Made by a program: the position numbers and the translations under genes | Origin: Kalmanozyma brasiliensis GHG001 | Lineage: Eukaryota > Basidiomycota > Ustilaginomycetes > Ustilaginales | Assembly: GCF_000497045.1 (NCBI RefSeq) | Contig: NW_015961955.1 | Location: 248,001-312,000, forward strand | DNA length: 64,000 nt | Direction of reading: 5' to 3' | In this document: positions 32,544-42,930 of the stretch, in pieces | How the letters are laid out: the number at the start of each line of letters is the position of its first letter | Numbering within the stretch: the stretch's first letter is position 1 | The notes under the pieces: generated by a model | The model's database searches: none | What the model was told of the DNA's origin: nothing | The model's input: only the letters and a program-made list of their open reading frames with translations

Positions 32544-35500
32544 GCTTCAGGCTATCCATACAGCTCCATCTTGCGATGAGGATGCTCTGAGACCAAGTCT
32601 CACCACTCGATGTAGACGTGAGAGAAACAGCTAGTGATGAGGATCTCCATGCAGACAATTGAGAGAGCGGTGACGATGGTGTCTCATCTGAGCGTTTGAT
32701 GGAGCTGAGATGGGCCAATGCGGCCGCTCGCACCAGGCTTCGTGATCCCATGGGCAGGCGATCTAGACGAGCGTCTGCCAGAACGTTGCTTTTCGCTCGA
32801 GGAGAGAGCAGGGCTCAAGCCGTGTTGTGACTTGCTAGTGGGATCGGCAAGGTGCAACTCGCCATTCTCCTCTTCGGCAAGGAGACTCACGCGTCCCTTT
32901 TGTCCTGTCCTTTCATGCACCTCGGCCACATGATTCAATCTCCGCACGGCAACCAGGAAGATCCCGTTGCAGCGTTGTGAGGAGGACCAGTACCCGAAGC
33001 GAGAACATGGAAAATGAAGATTGAAAAACAATCCAGCGACAATTTCCCATGCAGAGATCGACACAAGCCACTCCCGAGGTCAGCAAGCCACGCAACGCGG
33101 GTCCTCGGCGAAGCTCTTTTCGCAAGAAATTCTCTTTGTCTTAACAAAGACCGCTGCAGACCGGTGCAGATCCCCGAGCGTACGCGCTGTCGATCGCTAT
33201 CAACATCCACCTCCCACTGTCTTGCGGTAAAGATGAAAACGGAGTAAACACAGAACAGGAAGACAGTCGCCGAAGGTCCATGCTTCGGAGCCGCGACTCG
33301 CAAAGATGGGAAGACGCCTTTGCATTCGAAAGCCGGTTTAACGTTGCAGAATGAAGGGCTTCGTAGCAGGAGTCCGGTCAGTCCTCAGAAACGCGTGCGT
33401 TACCCAGCCACGACAAGCCTAAGTTTTCGAATGCCGCAGGTTGAGCGGTCTTGGCAGAAGCTCCTGTTCCAGTCAATCGAGGAGACGGGGAAGGGGAAGA
33501 AGGAGGAGGAGAGAGCGACTGTGTCAGGAGGATGATGACGCAGCGTTGGCTCGCACCCTCACGTCAAACGCGAATGCGGAATCTGATTTTCTGCAGCAAC
33601 TGAGACACGGGAGCAGCAGAGCGAACACTGGCCAGAGCGTCACAACAGTCTGTCAGCCAATACTGGGAGGGTCACCCGACAACCGACTCAAGCGAGCCTT
33701 CTGGAACGAAAATCCCCTCTGAGACAGAAGTTAACCGCGTGGAGTCGCGTAGAGGGAAGAGCGGTCATGATTGTCCTTTTCGTCTCCTAACCGAGCTGTG
33801 CGTGCAGATCGAACTGGCTTGCAGAATGATTTCAAATTGCCTCTGAGGTCTGCCCTGATTTTCCCATGGTAAATGCACAGACGGGATCGCTTAGGTGCTG
33901 ACGGGACTGTCAAAGCTAGGCGAACAGGGATCGCCATGCCCTGTTGGACACTTTGCCGTCCACGGCATCGCCGGTGCTCCCATAACACTCCATGCTCCCT
34001 TCCCGTGTCGCTAGTGGCCATCAATACTGGCTGCCAACTGCACACACCACCACGCTCATGACCATCTTCCCACCGGGACCAGATCGCATATAAGCAGGAT
34101 GGAGACCTCTTAGCCGACCCTTCCGGTCCCCTGACCACCCCCAAATCTCTCCATCGTAAGCCACTCCAACGGGCTTCAGAATCTGATTTCTCGAGGATAA
34201 TCTCTTGTGGCTTGTGCTGGCAGCAGCCACGTTATGTGTTTGATCGGCAACTTCAGGGACATCAAACTCGCTTCCATGCGAGCTCCAAGCCACTTGAACC
34301 AAGCCACAGCGGAAAACATGACAACAAATCGCAACGGCTTTGTCGTTAACTGCGCTTCTGGTACCGAGACAGAGATGGCCATTTGTTCGCCTCAATTCAG
34401 CAGCATTCAGCGCGAGAAGGTTCCAAAGACCGTACGCGCGCAGAAGGTTAAGCTCGAGTACAAGCATGGTTCAGAAACCGTCGGAAGCTCGGCCAGTCAT
34501 TGGACAGTCTCACCATGCTCTCGTCGTGGGAAGATCCTGATGCTGCATTGGTCCTTGCCGAAGACATGGTCCATGGCCGTACTGCATCACCACAGAAATG
34601 AGCATCGCAAAAGTCGACCCCTCCTGATCATCTTACTCGTCGTCCATCGGGGTCGCATGAAAAGCGGCGTGGCCACAATCCTGACGTCTGGCATCTGAAT
34701 ACTGTTGAACCTTCCCAACGAAGTTTCTTATCTTCATGCGCATTCTCCAAAGCGTTCCCCTTCCTCGGCTCGGCTAGGCTACTTGTATCGACGTCATGTG
34801 TTCACTTTTGACCCTTCATGGTCCCAACGGAAGTTCATCACGAGCCGCTGACATCGTCTCGACCGCATCCATGCCAGGCGGCTACGGAGGGTCCATCACA
34901 TGGTACCGTCGATCCGTTTAGCCTTCCGAGATCGAGTCTAAGCTCGAGACAAGGGTTTAGCGAGACACTACGTAGAGATTAATACGATGGTCAAGCGCGT
35001 CCCAAGTAAGAGGCCAGCCTGGTCTGCGATCGCTTGGCATCGAGGGTCCATCTGCATCCTTTGGGTCGCGTTGCGAAGCGACGCGGACTTCAACCGAAGA
35101 CACCAGCGAGATATCCTTTCGCACGGTCTTCGCTTTGTGCCGCACGCTGACCTTCCTCGCAAGATTGCAAGCATCGCTATTGCCGCCTGACCGGTCACTA
35201 AGCGGGCTCTTTTGAATATGAAAGCTTCATTGTTTCGCAGCAGCTTGGTAACGGCGGAAGGCAGCCCGTGCTGGGCGGATGGTCGGGGCGTGCGCTTGCA
35301 GGTAAACATTCTGAATGAGGCCTTACCTGCACCACATGCTCTGGCGGCTGTACGTAGAAGCCACTCCATATTGTCAAATTTCGTCGCCGCTTGAATTCCA
35401 GCCAAAGCCAAGAGGAGGTCATTTGGCCGTGGGCGAAGTTCCCATGGGCCCTTACCTCTCCTCCCGAGCTCTCGTTCCGAGATATGGACCGTTCAAACTC

Positions 35501-37074
35501 AGTTCCGGTCACGATCACTTGCATCGTGAGCTTCGTCTCGTTGTGGCTTTTGGACAGTAGATAGAAACTGCGTCATCTTCGGCTGCAAGCGGTTGAGATC
35601 GAGCCGTCGACGTCGGCTAGAACCCTGCACCTGCCATATTTGGCAAGGAGAGACCCAAAGAAGAAGAACAGATATCTTGGGAGAGCCTCGCTAAACCTTA
35701 AGACATGTGTCCCACGATCCGTGTCCACGGAAGGCCGAAAAAAGAACAAAGAGCGATGTTCAGTCCATCATATCTACCGCGCAGGAGCCACCAAGCCATG
35801 TCGATGAGACAGTCATGGCCACAATGTCATGCCCCACCGGAACTCGAACGATGGAGGGTCGTGCAACGCAGCCTGGTTGCATGCTTCCGTTGGGCTGGTA
35901 TGACAACACCTGAAACCAAGTGCTATCCGACTCGCTCGCGCAAAGCGCTGCGCACTCGCTCAGCAGCTTGCCGCGTATGCTGCAGCTTCGGCCCAAGCAT
36001 CAGAGTATAACCATTGCCCTTCATTCGATACGCTCTTGATGCTACGCAATCATTTCCAGTCGTCATACTGTAAGTTGATGTTGCCGAATAAATTTTGAAA
36101 AAGATAAAGACACGGAGAGCCTCGGCGTCTGGGCACGGCCTGAGAGACAGGCAGGAAAAGGAGGGATCAACAGGCGAATTTCGTGTCAATTTGGCTCACC
36201 GCGTGGTGTCGGTCAAAACAGGCAGGAAGTGTCTGCCTTGGCACCGATGCACGGCGGAGCGAGGCGCGTCAAAAAACGCTGCAGGAAAGCAAAGTTGATT
36301 CTCCGCTTACTAGTCTTCTTCTTAAGATCTTGTAGCTCACAAGCGAGTCAACTTCTTCACCGAGGCCTGCCTACCTTGGTCGAGACGCAGCCCCTTCAGC
36401 CGACCCACCGACCAACCACACAGTTGCCGCTCGAGCAAGGAGGCTTGCGCTGCGCTGCCTACAGCATGCATGTATGTCGGTCAGAAACTTCGATCGTCTC
36501 AACCTCCTCACTCTCTCACACAAAGGCCCCTGGAACCAATGGCTTGATCGGCGACTCAGAACGAAAAGCCGCCACCACGCTAACCCAATGCAGACGTAGA
36601 TACGTGTCTCGACCGCCGATCTTGGCGAATGTGCGCTCCGACGAGACGAGGCGCTTAATGACTGCGCGTGCACATGTTTTGATTGATGATGATGGATGTT
36701 TACGACATCGTGTTGGGGGTGAAATGAAATTCAGCGGTGGGGGAGGGTTGACGGCGCGTATGGCCGGTCGTCCGGCGTACGTCGACGCACGGCGCAGAAG
36801 GACAGACAAAGTCCGCTGCTCAGAAAGACAGGTCTCAAGAAGCTTCGCTGCGCTGCAGCCGCTCGTTTTGTGCCCCGCCATTGTGCCCTCTGCTGGGCTG
36901 CCGTGTTGTGTTGGCTCCTGCCGCCTAATTTGGGGCGGACCTGAGCGTGACAGGACAGGCCGACGCACCAAGTCCATCCATTCCGACACAGGCACTTCGG
37001 AGCAGCTCCCTCCCCTTCGTCCGTTCTCCCCTCCTCCCGTATACGTTCCTCCCCCCGACCCCCTCGAACGAGAA

Positions 37075-37080
37075 TATAAA
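37075..37080 (+). promoter_or_regulatory. TATA box of the secreted cysteine-rich protein gene
   Basis: TATAAA 171 bp upstream of the ATG, followed by a strongly pyrimidine-rich leader (about 37100-37200). This architecture is typical of strongly expressed fungal genes. Confidence 0.6.
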
Positions 37081-37245
37081 GACCCCGGGCTATCAGCTGC
37101 TCATTCCTTCTTGTCCTCGTCTCATCAAGTCTCCTTCACTCCACTCTCTGACCACTCTTCCACCTCCCCTACTCTCCCCCCTTTCATTACCATCCTTCGG
37201 GTCTAGTCAAAGTAGCTACCTCTACTCTTATCCAACAACATCACA

Positions 37246-38019
37246 ATGCGAGCCTCCATCCGTGCCTGCCTTCTCTTCGCCGTTGCTGCCATCGTGGCGC
37301 TTCAGGTTGCCCAGCCCGTCTCGGCTGGTCTCGTTGACCGTGAGGTCTTCGAGAACATCACCCCCTCTCTGTACGACCTTGACCGCCGACAGGAGGGTGG
37401 CACTGCCGTGCCCAGCTCGACCTCGACCGGCCCTGCTCCCACCGCCACCATCGGTGCCGGTTGCCAGAACCCTAGCGACTGTGTCTCTGGTCACTGCTCT
37501 CGTTCCGAGAACAGGTGCTTGCCCGCTCCCGGCAACGGCAACATCAACGACTTCTGCACGCGTGACTACCAGTGCACCGGTGGTGCTTACTGCTACCGTG
37601 GTTCGTGCCAGTACATCAAGCCCAACGGATCCAACTGCTACAAGGACTCGGGCTGTGCTTCGTCCAACTGCTACAAGAAGGTTTGCCAGCCCCGTCGCAA
37701 CGTGGTCAACGGTGAGCGCTGCACCCAGTCGCTCCAGTGCCAGGAGGGTTCGTTCTGCAACCGATCGCGCTGCGCTACCCTCGCTGCCAACGGCCAGTAC
37801 TGCTACAAGAACCAGGGCTGCACCAGCGGCGTCTGCAACTCCAACAGGTGCTCGTCGTCCGGTCTCGCTCGTCTTGGTCAGCGTTGCTCGGCCAACTCCA
37901 ACTGCCGCTCCGGCTCGTGCTTCAAGGGTGCTTGCCGTGCTAAGCGCAACGCTGGTCAGCCTTGCTCCGTCAACGCTACTTGCTTCAGCAACCGCTGTGT
38001 CAACCAGGTCTGCCAGTAA
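37246..38019 (+). CDS. Secreted cysteine-rich repeat protein (candidate effector or surface protein)
   Basis: 257 residues. An N-terminal signal peptide (hydrophobic core ACLLFAVAAIVALQV, likely cut after VSA27) is followed by a short pro-segment with an N-glycosylation site (N37-I-T) and a dibasic Kex2-type site RR47-48. A Ser/Thr/Pro linker leads into seven tandem modules of four cysteines each (28 in all). Spacing in modules 2-7 is C-x5-C-x4/5-C-x4-C, with connecting linkers of 9, 11, 9, 11, 9 residues. The alternation suggests duplication of a two-module unit. The arrangement is reminiscent of Dickkopf-type or other small disulfide repeats, but no family is certain. No GPI signal or transmembrane segment follows, so the product is probably released. 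Codon usage is highly biased to C-ending codons, suggesting strong expression. Function is not inferable beyond secretion. Confidence 0.85.
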   Translation: MRASIRACLLFAVAAIVALQVAQPVSAGLVDREVFENITPSLYDLDRRQEGGTAVPSSTSTGPAPTATIGAGCQNPSDCVSGHCSRSENRCLPAPGNGNINDFCTRDYQCTGGAYCYRGSCQYIKPNGSNCYKDSGCASSNCYKKVCQPRRNVVNGERCTQSLQCQEGSFCNRSRCATLAANGQYCYKNQGCTSGVCNSNRCSSSGLARLGQRCSANSNCRSGSCFKGACRAKRNAGQPCSVNATCFSNRCVNQVCQ

Positions 38020-39282
38020 TCCACTCGCAAAGACTAGACCCACATACACCTTAGCTTCGTTCGTCTAATGCTTCGTCGTCGTTACGAATGATTCTTCGAT
38101 CACTTTGGTGTCACCCCTCTTCCTTACCCACGAACTTTTTGGTTTTGACTTCCCCCTCCCACGCCGTGGCTCTTTGCTTCTCTGGCTGGGTTTCCCTCCC
38201 CCCGCCTCTCGATTTGATACCGCAACCTTTTTTTCGTCTTCGTAGCTTTCTCACCTTTATCTTTCGAATTCGAACCCTTGCTTATCCGTCTAAGCGCTGT
38301 GTGAGCCGCTGATCCGCCTGTGTGCTGAGGATCGAGCGCAAGCACTTGAGAGAGCGGCAAGCTTATCGATCCGACCTGTCTCGAGGGCGGCTGAGCGGCC
38401 ACGGGAAGGTGACGAGTGTCAAGCGAGCCTCGACGGTCCGCCAGGAACACGGCTCGCACGCTCACTTCTGGCGTTGTCAGGGAGATCGCTTTTCACACAG
38501 TGCCTCCGTGGGATGGAGTGGGTGTGTTCTGCTGCGAGATGGCTATCAGCAAGCCTCGCCAAAGGGTGGATAACCAGCCGAGCCTGCCTCACGCTCCGGC
38601 AGACCTCGGGGGCACATCGCTACAGAGACGTCAAATACTGCAGCCGAATTGTGCACGAAAATCTGCTGTCGATCGGCGAGCGACCGCATGGCAAGCCCGA
38701 GCGAATTTCAAAGAGGCCCTTTTCGGGGTTTGAAATAGCAAAGGCAAAAGAGCCGTCGTGAGGTTTTTTTGAGTCGCCTCGGCACTCGTGCACCAGGATG
38801 GCTTGCATGGGAACCAAATCACGCTTAACTTCGAAATCCACCGGTTTCGCCTTACGACAGCATGTCGCGCTTTCGGCTTCACCCTTCATCCGGTCTCAGA
38901 ATATGACCCCCGATTCACCCGATCCCAGCGCTTCTGCGGATCGCACACTCCGACATGACCACACAGGCGTTCGATTTTTTTCAAGGGTGCACACTCGTTC
39001 GTCAAACGGTAATCGAGCAACCGCCGTTCCGATCTGCGAAGAAAGGCCAGATCTCACCTCTGCATGCCAAGCAAAGCACTACCACCGGTCAAGGCGGATC
39101 GTGAGCATGAAGTCGAAAGGATGCGAAACGTGCGTATGGGATTCAATGCTAGTAAGAGAGACAGGTGACAACGTGCGAAGGGTTCATTTACACCGATAAC
39201 ACAAGGGAGCGATGGAAACCGACCTTCCAGACAAGACCGATCCGATGAGAGTCCGCATCGCCGATTCGAGCAAGCCACGTAA
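38020..39282. other. Convergent intergenic region, no gene seen
   Basis: 1263 bp between the stop of the secreted protein gene and that of the left GT71 gene. Pyrimidine-rich, T-rich 3' flank at 38040-38290; short frames such as that near 38800-39200 have no motif or bias and were not called. Confidence 0.5.
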
Positions 39283-41082
39283 TCAGCTGGTATCCTCCAT
39301 CTCGGACTTGGTATCGTCCGTCTCGGCGTCGTCGCGGATCTTGGGCACACCCACGTGGTAGCGCAGCACAGGCTGATACCTTTTCAACGTCTCGTGTGCA
39401 ATATCGATCGCCTTTTCGAGCGTCGTAGGGATGCTGGTGCCCTTGAGCTTGTTGATCGTTGCGCCGTACAGACATTCTTTCGAATCTGTGTAGTCCTCTT
39501 CGATGGTGGTGTACGGCGGAACGTCACGGGCGAAGACGTTGGGCGTGAAGTAGGTCTCGTCGCTCGAGCCGGGGACGAGGAAGCCGCCGTGGAACCAGAA
39601 AGGCTTTTCTCCCGCTGCGTTCTGCTTGAGCTTGTTGGCCGCTTTGCCCTTCTTGGTCGACTTCTTGTGCTTGGTGTCAAAGAGCGTCCATCGATTGGCG
39701 AGCTTTTCGTGCGCTGCCTGCGGCGAGAGGAACTGTATGGTGCGTGGCGAGCAGAGCAAGGGCGAGTGGTCATCCCAGTCGCCTTCGAAGCGTCCGATCG
39801 CTCCGGGAAGCGTGTTTTCAAAGGCATAGGCGATGTCCGAGAGGTCAAAGGCAAGCCAGAGACCTTCGTTCATCGTCAGAGGGTAGGCGCCCCAGAACAT
39901 GTCCCTGACGCGCTTGCGTCGGATCCAGGCATTCATGAAGAGCGCGGCGAGCACGCCTGGTTGCGACTTGTCGAGTACAACCACGTCCATGTCCTGCCTC
40001 GAGCCGATCGTGTGCGACCAGAAAGCGCTGTCCGCCAGCTGTGCTGATGGCTCGCCGGCGTCAAACTGGCGTTTGAGGAAGGCGATAAGGTACTGAGAGC
40101 CTCGGTCGGCGGGTTTCGCTTTGGAGCGGAAGAAGAGCGTGCCCGTGTTCTGGAACGAGTGATGCGAGAAAAGCTCTGCTGGGTTCTGGAGGAAGACGAC
40201 CGAGGGTTCGATGACCAGCATCTCCTGGAACGACGACGCGAGGACGCCGAGCGCCTGACGCGTCCATGTCTCTTTGAAGCCAGGGTGACGGCCAGCGTCG
40301 TCTTCCAACTCGCTGCTGAAGAGCGAGAGCGTGTCGAGATCGTAGACAGAGACACGACCGAGCGACTTGAGCAAGTCGACAAGCGGATCCGGCAGCTCGT
40401 CCTCCCTGTGGTAGTAGATCTCGACGGGAAGGAAGCAGCCATGCAACTCCCTGAGCACCGTGATGGTTTGCAAAGCAGCGAGCGAGGTGTGACGAGAGAC
40501 GGACATGACGATGCCTCTTCGCTTTCCGCCTCTCGCAGCGTCCTCCCTGTGTGCTTGTCGGAGCAGATCACCGGTCATGTTGGCAAAGATCCTGCCGTGC
40601 TGCTCGAGCTGATTTCGGACGATACCTTCGACCGACTGGGACGCTCGCTGCTTGGCCGCCTCGGAGTAGGAGATGGGAGCGACGCGCATGGCTTGCTGGC
40701 GGATCTGAGCTGCACCGGGAGCAAAGTGCCACAAGTTCTCCTCCATCCTTTCGAGCCTTCCGATGTTGTGTGTTCTTGCGAGCTCTGCATAGGAATGAGC
40801 GCGGAAGCCCATCTCTTTGAAGCCGTATCGCTCATCGACCTCGACGGGGTGGGTGATGATATATTCGGTCCAAATGTCGTTGGCGGCCATGTCGAGTGTG
40901 CGAACGTGTCTTGCGTAGAGAGGCGAGAGCGATGGCCGCACTTTGACCGCGAGTCGCATGAGCCAGGCGGCGACGACGAGCAGACACAAGATCTTGATCC
41001 TGGTAGCTGTGATGCGTATCCTGACATTGGAGAGCTTGCCATTCTGCCCGCCTATCAAGTTGGACAAGGTTGGTCCCGCCAT
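39283..41082 (-). CDS. MNN1-like (GT71) glycosyltransferase paralogue lacking the DXD motif
   Basis: 599 residues, type II Golgi membrane protein by layout: short cytosolic tail, one hydrophobic segment (about residues 30-44, ILCLLVVAAWLMRLA), stem, catalytic domain. Shared with the paralogue at 42931 are the motifs KEMGFRAH, LERMEENLWHFAPG, RGIVMSV, NTGTLFF, VVVLDKS, the FW..WLAFDLSD block and the late FHGGFLVPG/TYFTPNVFARD block. Alpha-1,3-mannosyltransferases of this family need a DXD metal-binding motif. At the aligned position this protein reads E292-P293-S294 instead of D-A-D, so it may be catalytically altered or inactive. The frame runs 75 codons further upstream, but that stretch has no membrane or catalytic features; the ATG at 41080-41082 is used. 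Confidence 0.85.
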   Translation of the reverse strand: MAGPTLSNLIGGQNGKLSNVRIRITATRIKILCLLVVAAWLMRLAVKVRPSLSPLYARHVRTLDMAANDIWTEYIITHPVEVDERYGFKEMGFRAHSYAELARTHNIGRLERMEENLWHFAPGAAQIRQQAMRVAPISYSEAAKQRASQSVEGIVRNQLEQHGRIFANMTGDLLRQAHREDAARGGKRRGIVMSVSRHTSLAALQTITVLRELHGCFLPVEIYYHREDELPDPLVDLLKSLGRVSVYDLDTLSLFSSELEDDAGRHPGFKETWTRQALGVLASSFQEMLVIEPSVVFLQNPAELFSHHSFQNTGTLFFRSKAKPADRGSQYLIAFLKRQFDAGEPSAQLADSAFWSHTIGSRQDMDVVVLDKSQPGVLAALFMNAWIRRKRVRDMFWGAYPLTMNEGLWLAFDLSDIAYAFENTLPGAIGRFEGDWDDHSPLLCSPRTIQFLSPQAAHEKLANRWTLFDTKHKKSTKKGKAANKLKQNAAGEKPFWFHGGFLVPGSSDETYFTPNVFARDVPPYTTIEEDYTDSKECLYGATINKLKGTSIPTTLEKAIDIAHETLKRYQPVLRYHVGVPKIRDDAETDDTKSEMEDTS

Positions 41083-42930
41083 GTTTGTCAGGTGTGTGTG
41101 AGTTGCTTGTGGTGTTGGAAGCAAAGGTACAGTTGGGTTTTTGTCCTGAAAGTTGAATCGAGCGTAGCGTGAGGAAGAGAATTCTATATCGAGGAAGGGA
41201 GGCGTGAGTGTCGAGAAGTAAATGCGGTTCCGGTTCGTGTATGTATGTGACTTGGGATGTGGGTTGAGACGAGGGCGACGACGGGTGCCGACCAAGGTGA
41301 TGATCACAGATGGAGATGGAGGAGCTGCTTCAAGGTGCGAGACGCGGGCTGTCCAACGCTATCGAAAATGGAAAGCGTGTAGTAATTTCAGAAGGAAATC
41401 CAAGGTTGACTGGCAGGCAAGCAGCAAAAGGGCACTCCAACGGCGTATTTTGCAGGCATCCTGGCGCAATCAGCTTGGCCATTCACAACGGTGCCGAGAT
41501 GGCGCCGGGCTGATTGTCCTACAGCCAAAAGGAACAGCGAGATTGGCGACCGGGACCTCATTCAGGGTCCGACACTCTTGAAAGCGTTCTACGCCACAGC
41601 TAAACAGCAATCATGACGATGATGATCAAGAAGGCAAGGATGCTCCGACTACAGCACTCGCGATGAGCGATCCACAGCAATACTGTCTTGGACATGACGA
41701 TGCGGGAAGGATAAGATGTGGGGTAGCGTAGGGCCGCACGATCGGACGAGCTCGCAAAGCGTTTGCCAAGTGGTCGGATGGGAGCTAGTCCACCTTGGTG
41801 AGTCTGAGTTGGGTGACTGCAATTCGACACCTTGACGAACCCTTGGACCCGAACCCGCATGGACAAAATGCTGCCTTGGAATCAAGATGATGGTGTTGCG
41901 ATCGAATCAAGCCGGCGAGGCAAGGCAAGAAGCAGCGCCGATGTTGGCTCAAGATGGCTTGCTGCATATCTCTGCTCGGGACGGGAAGGCCAAAATTCAA
42001 TGCAGCAAACTCACGTGCTAGGGCAGTTGATCAGTCTCGTCCTGCCAAAATGGCATTCTAGGAAATTCGCGCTCTGAGACAGGCTCAGACAAAAAGGGCC
42101 CGGAGAAGCTTTCACTTTGCATCCTTTGATCCCGTTGAGCGAACCTCAACAATGATGACCGGCTAGTAGACATCATCAGTGTCGCAGTACCTTTTCAGCT
42201 TGGCGACCTGATGGGACGGACGATCTTTTCATCCGGGGCGAGACCCTGAAGCCTCGACTTGTCGAAAGGCGGGCTGGCGTAGCGTCTTGTTTCTGCTGCT
42301 GTCTGAATGCACTGAAATGAAGTCAAATGTCAAACAAGGCAGACCACAGGAAGAAATTTCGATGCAAATGAATCATTACACCGAAATGGCTTCTCTTGGC
42401 TCTCAGTCGCCCTGCCGAGCAAAGCGAAACAAGGGTTCAGTCGAGCCAATGCCACTCAATCAACGTTGCGCTGGCCATCTGAGATTCGACATCGCGCTCT
42501 GCAGTTGGGAAATTTCGACGTGATTTTCTTCTTTCTGCAGAACCAGTCCCGCTCGTGCGCGGCTTGAAATTGCGATTCTAGACGGCGCGCCGCGCCCTGC
42601 AACCGCCGCCGCTTCGCCTCGCCTATCTGCCCTCCTCAACTGGAGAGGATGGCTTGCTTGCCAAGTCACGATTCAGCCCTCGCCATCCTTCCGCTGGTTA
42701 CGCCATCACTTTCTAGCCTCTTCGCCATCACAAGCCATTCCACATCGGCGTTTCATATCGCCTAGCAAAGCCCTCCTCTCTCTCACACACCTCGATACAC
42801 GAATACCGCTGCTGCCTCGCCCACTGCAACCCAAATTCAGCCTCGCGCCGATCTCAAGAACTGCTAAGCCTCCTCCTTCCACCATCTCTTCACTGGCGCT
42901 GGTCGCTGGACCGACCGCAAGAACAACATA
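41083..42930. promoter_or_regulatory. Divergent promoter between GT71 paralogues
   Basis: 1848 bp between the two start codons. No coding region seen. The right side (42740-42930) is a pyrimidine-rich leader; the left has TTCTATATCG-like sequence about 100 bp before the left gene. Confidence 0.4.

Larger units (their letters stand above)
31666..37245. other. 5.6-kb gene-poor interval
   Basis: No frame on either strand has a recognisable motif, smut-like third-position GC bias or a credible start. The longest candidates (about 34021-34698 on both strands) overlap antisense and look like chance. Base composition is visibly less GC-rich than the flanking genes. The first 500 bp include ACGCGT at 32068-32073 (RFA1 promoter side), a perfect 20-bp inverted repeat lies at 32524-32543, and the last 300 bp are the pyrimidine-rich leader and TATAAA of the secreted protein gene. 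No transposon ends, tRNA or rRNA were identified. Confidence 0.6.

Noticed and set aside
33610..33690. Stretch resembling the 3' part of 5S rRNA (CCAGAGCG ... TACTGGGAGGGTCACC)
   Set aside because: The preceding internal control region is absent and the spacing is wrong; chance similarity or too decayed to call.
34021..34698. 148- and 163-codon frames on opposite strands
   Set aside because: They overlap antisense, have no motif, no codon bias like the neighbouring genes, and no promoter evidence apart from a TATAAG at about 34087.
36229..37206. 325-codon frame just upstream of the secreted protein gene
   Set aside because: It runs through the TATA box and pyrimidine-rich leader of that gene; composition is leader-like and no domain is visible.
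39020..39045. CGTTCCGATCTGCGAAG, similar to the 5S rRNA internal control region
   Set aside because: Neighbouring 5S sequence does not match on either side, so no 5S gene is supported.
41083..41307. 75-codon N-terminal extension of the left GT71 protein
   Set aside because: It would place a low-complexity, leader-like sequence before a normal type II membrane protein start at MAGPTLSN.
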